From contig DUJI01000293.1 of NCBI GenBank assembly GCA_013329855.1, positions 1 through 6,261 on the forward strand: 6,261 nt of DNA. Direction: 5' to 3'. The notes under the pieces were generated by a model. It saw only the letters and a program-made list of their open reading frames with translations. It was not told where the DNA came from and did no database searches. Positions 4,705 to 6,261 of this stretch are shown here, in pieces (within the stretch, counting starts at the first letter, position 1; every line of letters begins with the position of its first letter). This DNA is from Thermoplasmata archaeon (GTDB taxonomy: Archaea > Thermoplasmatota > Thermoplasmata > RBG-16-68-12). The position numbers were made by a program, and so were the translations under genes.

Positions 4705-6261
4705 TCAGGAGGGCTGGGCGGGGGCCCGGTCCTTCACCGGGGACGCGGGCGGCCGCGGGCTCGATACCTCGGGCCGGCGGACCTTCCGGACCATGAGGAT
4801 GGGGGTCGTCGTCTTGCGGGCGATCTGGTCCTGCATGGGCCCGAACGCGAACTGGGTCAGCCGCCACTCGCTGCTCGCGCCGAGGACCAGGAGGTCGTAG
4901 TTCGCGGCCTCGGCCACGACCGTGTCCACGACGTTCCGGATGCGGACCATCTTCTCCTCGAAGGGCACGCCGTGCGTCCGGCACATCGCCGCCAGCCGGG
5001 CCGAGTACGTCCGCTCCCTCTCCGCCTCGAGGTCCGTCTGGACCACGCTCAGGACGGTGATCTTCGCCTTGTGCTTCTTCGCGAGGAGGATCGCGTACCC
5101 CGTGGCGTAGGACAGGTGCCACTCGGGCGCGTTCATGATCAGGATCCGGTCCAGCTTCTCCTTGAGCCCCGCGGCCTTGAAGACGACCACGTCGCAGGGG
5201 GCCTCCTGGACGAAGCGGTCCACGTTGGACCCGAGGATCCGACCGCGGCGCCAGCCGCCCTTCCAGCCGGCGACGAGGAGGTCGATGTCCTCGTCCCGGA
5301 TGTTATCCAGAATCGCGTCGTACACGCGGTGGCTGACCTCGACTCGCGCCTTCACGTCGACCCCGGCCTCCTCCGCGCGACGCCGGAGACGGCCCAGGGC
5401 CCACCGCACCTCGCTCAGGTAGAGCCGGTCGATCGCGTCCACGGGGAGCGTCTCGGGCACCTCGACGACGTGGAGCAGGGTGAGCTCCCCGCCCTCCACC
5501 TGGGCCACCAGGGAGGCGAAGTCCACGAGCTCCGTGCGCTCGAAGTCATCGATGGGCAGCAGGATGCGGTACCGCGGCCGGGTCACGGGGAGCACGGAGC
5601 CCACGACCCGCGTGACCCCTGCGACGACCTCCTTCCTCTGGTAGAGGTAGTGCACCCCGAGGCCCAGGGCGATCCAGCCCAGGGCGATGAACCAGGCCGG
5701 CGACTCGATCGTCCATAGGCTCAGCGCGAGCATGAACTTCGTCATGATCCCGATGATCGGGATGAGCGGGAAGATGGGGATGAGGTAGTAGCTCTTCACG
5801 TCGGGCATGGTCCGCCTGAGGACGATAACGGCCCAGTTCACGAGCAGAAAGAGGAGGAGGAACATGATGTCCGCGCTCGCCGCGACCGTGCTCAGGGGCA
5901 GCGCGACGACGAGGAGGATGATGATCGCACCGCTGGTCAGGATCGCGTAGTGCGGGGTCCGCTTCTTGGGATGCAGCTCGCTCAGAAGGCGGGGAAGGGT
6001 CCCGTCGCGCCCCATCGCGAAGGCCACGCGGCTCGAGGAGAAGATGAGCGAGTTCAATGCCGCCACGGCTCCCAGGACCACGCCAAAGGCGACGATGGGG
6101 AGACCGAAGGGCATCACGAGGTCGGCCAGCTCGGCCACCGCGTTCGTGTTCCCTTCCACGACACCGCCCGCGCCGGTCTGGATGAGGCACGCCGCCTGGC
6201 TGGGGCTGCAGTTGCCCGCAAGCCCCACGGCGACGAACGCGACGAGGATGAAGATCAGGGT
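4705..6261 (-). CDS. APC-family amino acid permease fused to two UspA domains (5' part outside the window)
   Basis: The frame is open through the right edge, so the 518 residues seen are the C-terminal part; the first helices, probably about six, are missing. Numbering from the edge, six hydrophobic segments lie at about 1-16, 49-68, 104-126, 131-149, 158-186 and 188-206. The block SSSRVAFAMGRDGTLPRLL (about 75-93) is the conserved APC-superfamily loop after helix 8. A first UspA domain covers about 230-362, with RILLPIDDFE at its first strand and the nucleotide-binding pattern GWKG then GS, with eight residues between rather than the usual nine. A second UspA domain covers about 369-493, but it has RILIMNAPEW where an Asp is expected and GASS then GP in place of the GxxG and GS/T pattern. 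A Pro-rich tail ends the protein. The role is probably uptake of amino acids or other organic cations, with cytosolic UspA domains sensing nucleotide; the substrate cannot be read. A GTG at 6228 is internal, not the start. Confidence 0.92.
   Translation of the reverse strand, partial: TLIFILVAFVAVGLAGNCSPSQAACLIQTGAGGVVEGNTNAVAELADLVMPFGLPIVAFGVVLGAVAALNSLIFSSSRVAFAMGRDGTLPRLLSELHPKKRTPHYAILTSGAIIILLVVALPLSTVAASADIMFLLLFLLVNWAVIVLRRTMPDVKSYYLIPIFPLIPIIGIMTKFMLALSLWTIESPAWFIALGWIALGLGVHYLYQRKEVVAGVTRVVGSVLPVTRPRYRILLPIDDFERTELVDFASLVAQVEGGELTLLHVVEVPETLPVDAIDRLYLSEVRWALGRLRRRAEEAGVDVKARVEVSHRVYDAILDNIRDEDIDLLVAGWKGGWRRGRILGSNVDRFVQEAPCDVVVFKAAGLKEKLDRILIMNAPEWHLSYATGYAILLAKKHKAKITVLSVVQTDLEAERERTYSARLAAMCRTHGVPFEEKMVRIRNVVDTVVAEAANYDLLVLGASSEWRLTQFAFGPMQDQIARKTTTPILMVRKVRRPEVSSPRPPASPVKDRAPAQPS

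Noticed and set aside
4495..5718. Long plus-strand frame (407 codons) opposite the NTPase and transporter
   Set aside because: Antisense to two well-supported genes, with biased His/Arg/Pro/Glu composition and no motif.

Overview
The window looks like ordinary chromosomal sequence from a GC-rich archaeon. Three things point to Archaea: the 23S rRNA 3' end has an archaeal-type sarcin-ricin loop, AT-rich TATA-like boxes sit about 26-30 bases before start codons, and the gene set includes a nuclease-only XPF, Trm1, a THEP1-type NTPase and a DUF6159-like membrane protein. No 5S rRNA follows the 23S, which fits lineages with unlinked rRNA genes such as Thermoplasmatota. That placement is inference.

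Layout. Bases 1 to about 305 are the last part of 23S rRNA, read on the plus strand, followed by about 155 bases of spacer. Three plus-strand genes come next: a class I SAM-dependent methyltransferase (463-1311), an XPF/ERCC4-family structure-specific nuclease (1374-2057) and a six-helix membrane protein resembling DUF6159 (2098-2967). Each has its own TATA-like element placed so that transcription would begin at or very near the start codon, so they look like separate leaderless units. The minus strand then carries Trm1 tRNA dimethyltransferase (2930-4051), overlapping the membrane protein tail to tail by 38 bases, and a THEP1-type P-loop NTPase (4089-4634) just upstream of it. These two probably share one promoter near 4675. 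Last is a 5'-truncated gene running off the right edge (4705-6261, minus): the second half of an APC-family transporter fused to two UspA domains.

How the parts relate. Most of the set is housekeeping: ribosomal RNA, tRNA modification, DNA repair, nucleotide hydrolysis and transport. I see no mobile element, CRISPR array, tRNA, toxin-antitoxin pair or defence system, and no convincing new multi-gene system. The points most worth a second look are the promoter-to-start geometry, which corrects two start codons, and the transporter with tandem UspA domains, the second of which looks unable to bind ATP in the canonical way.
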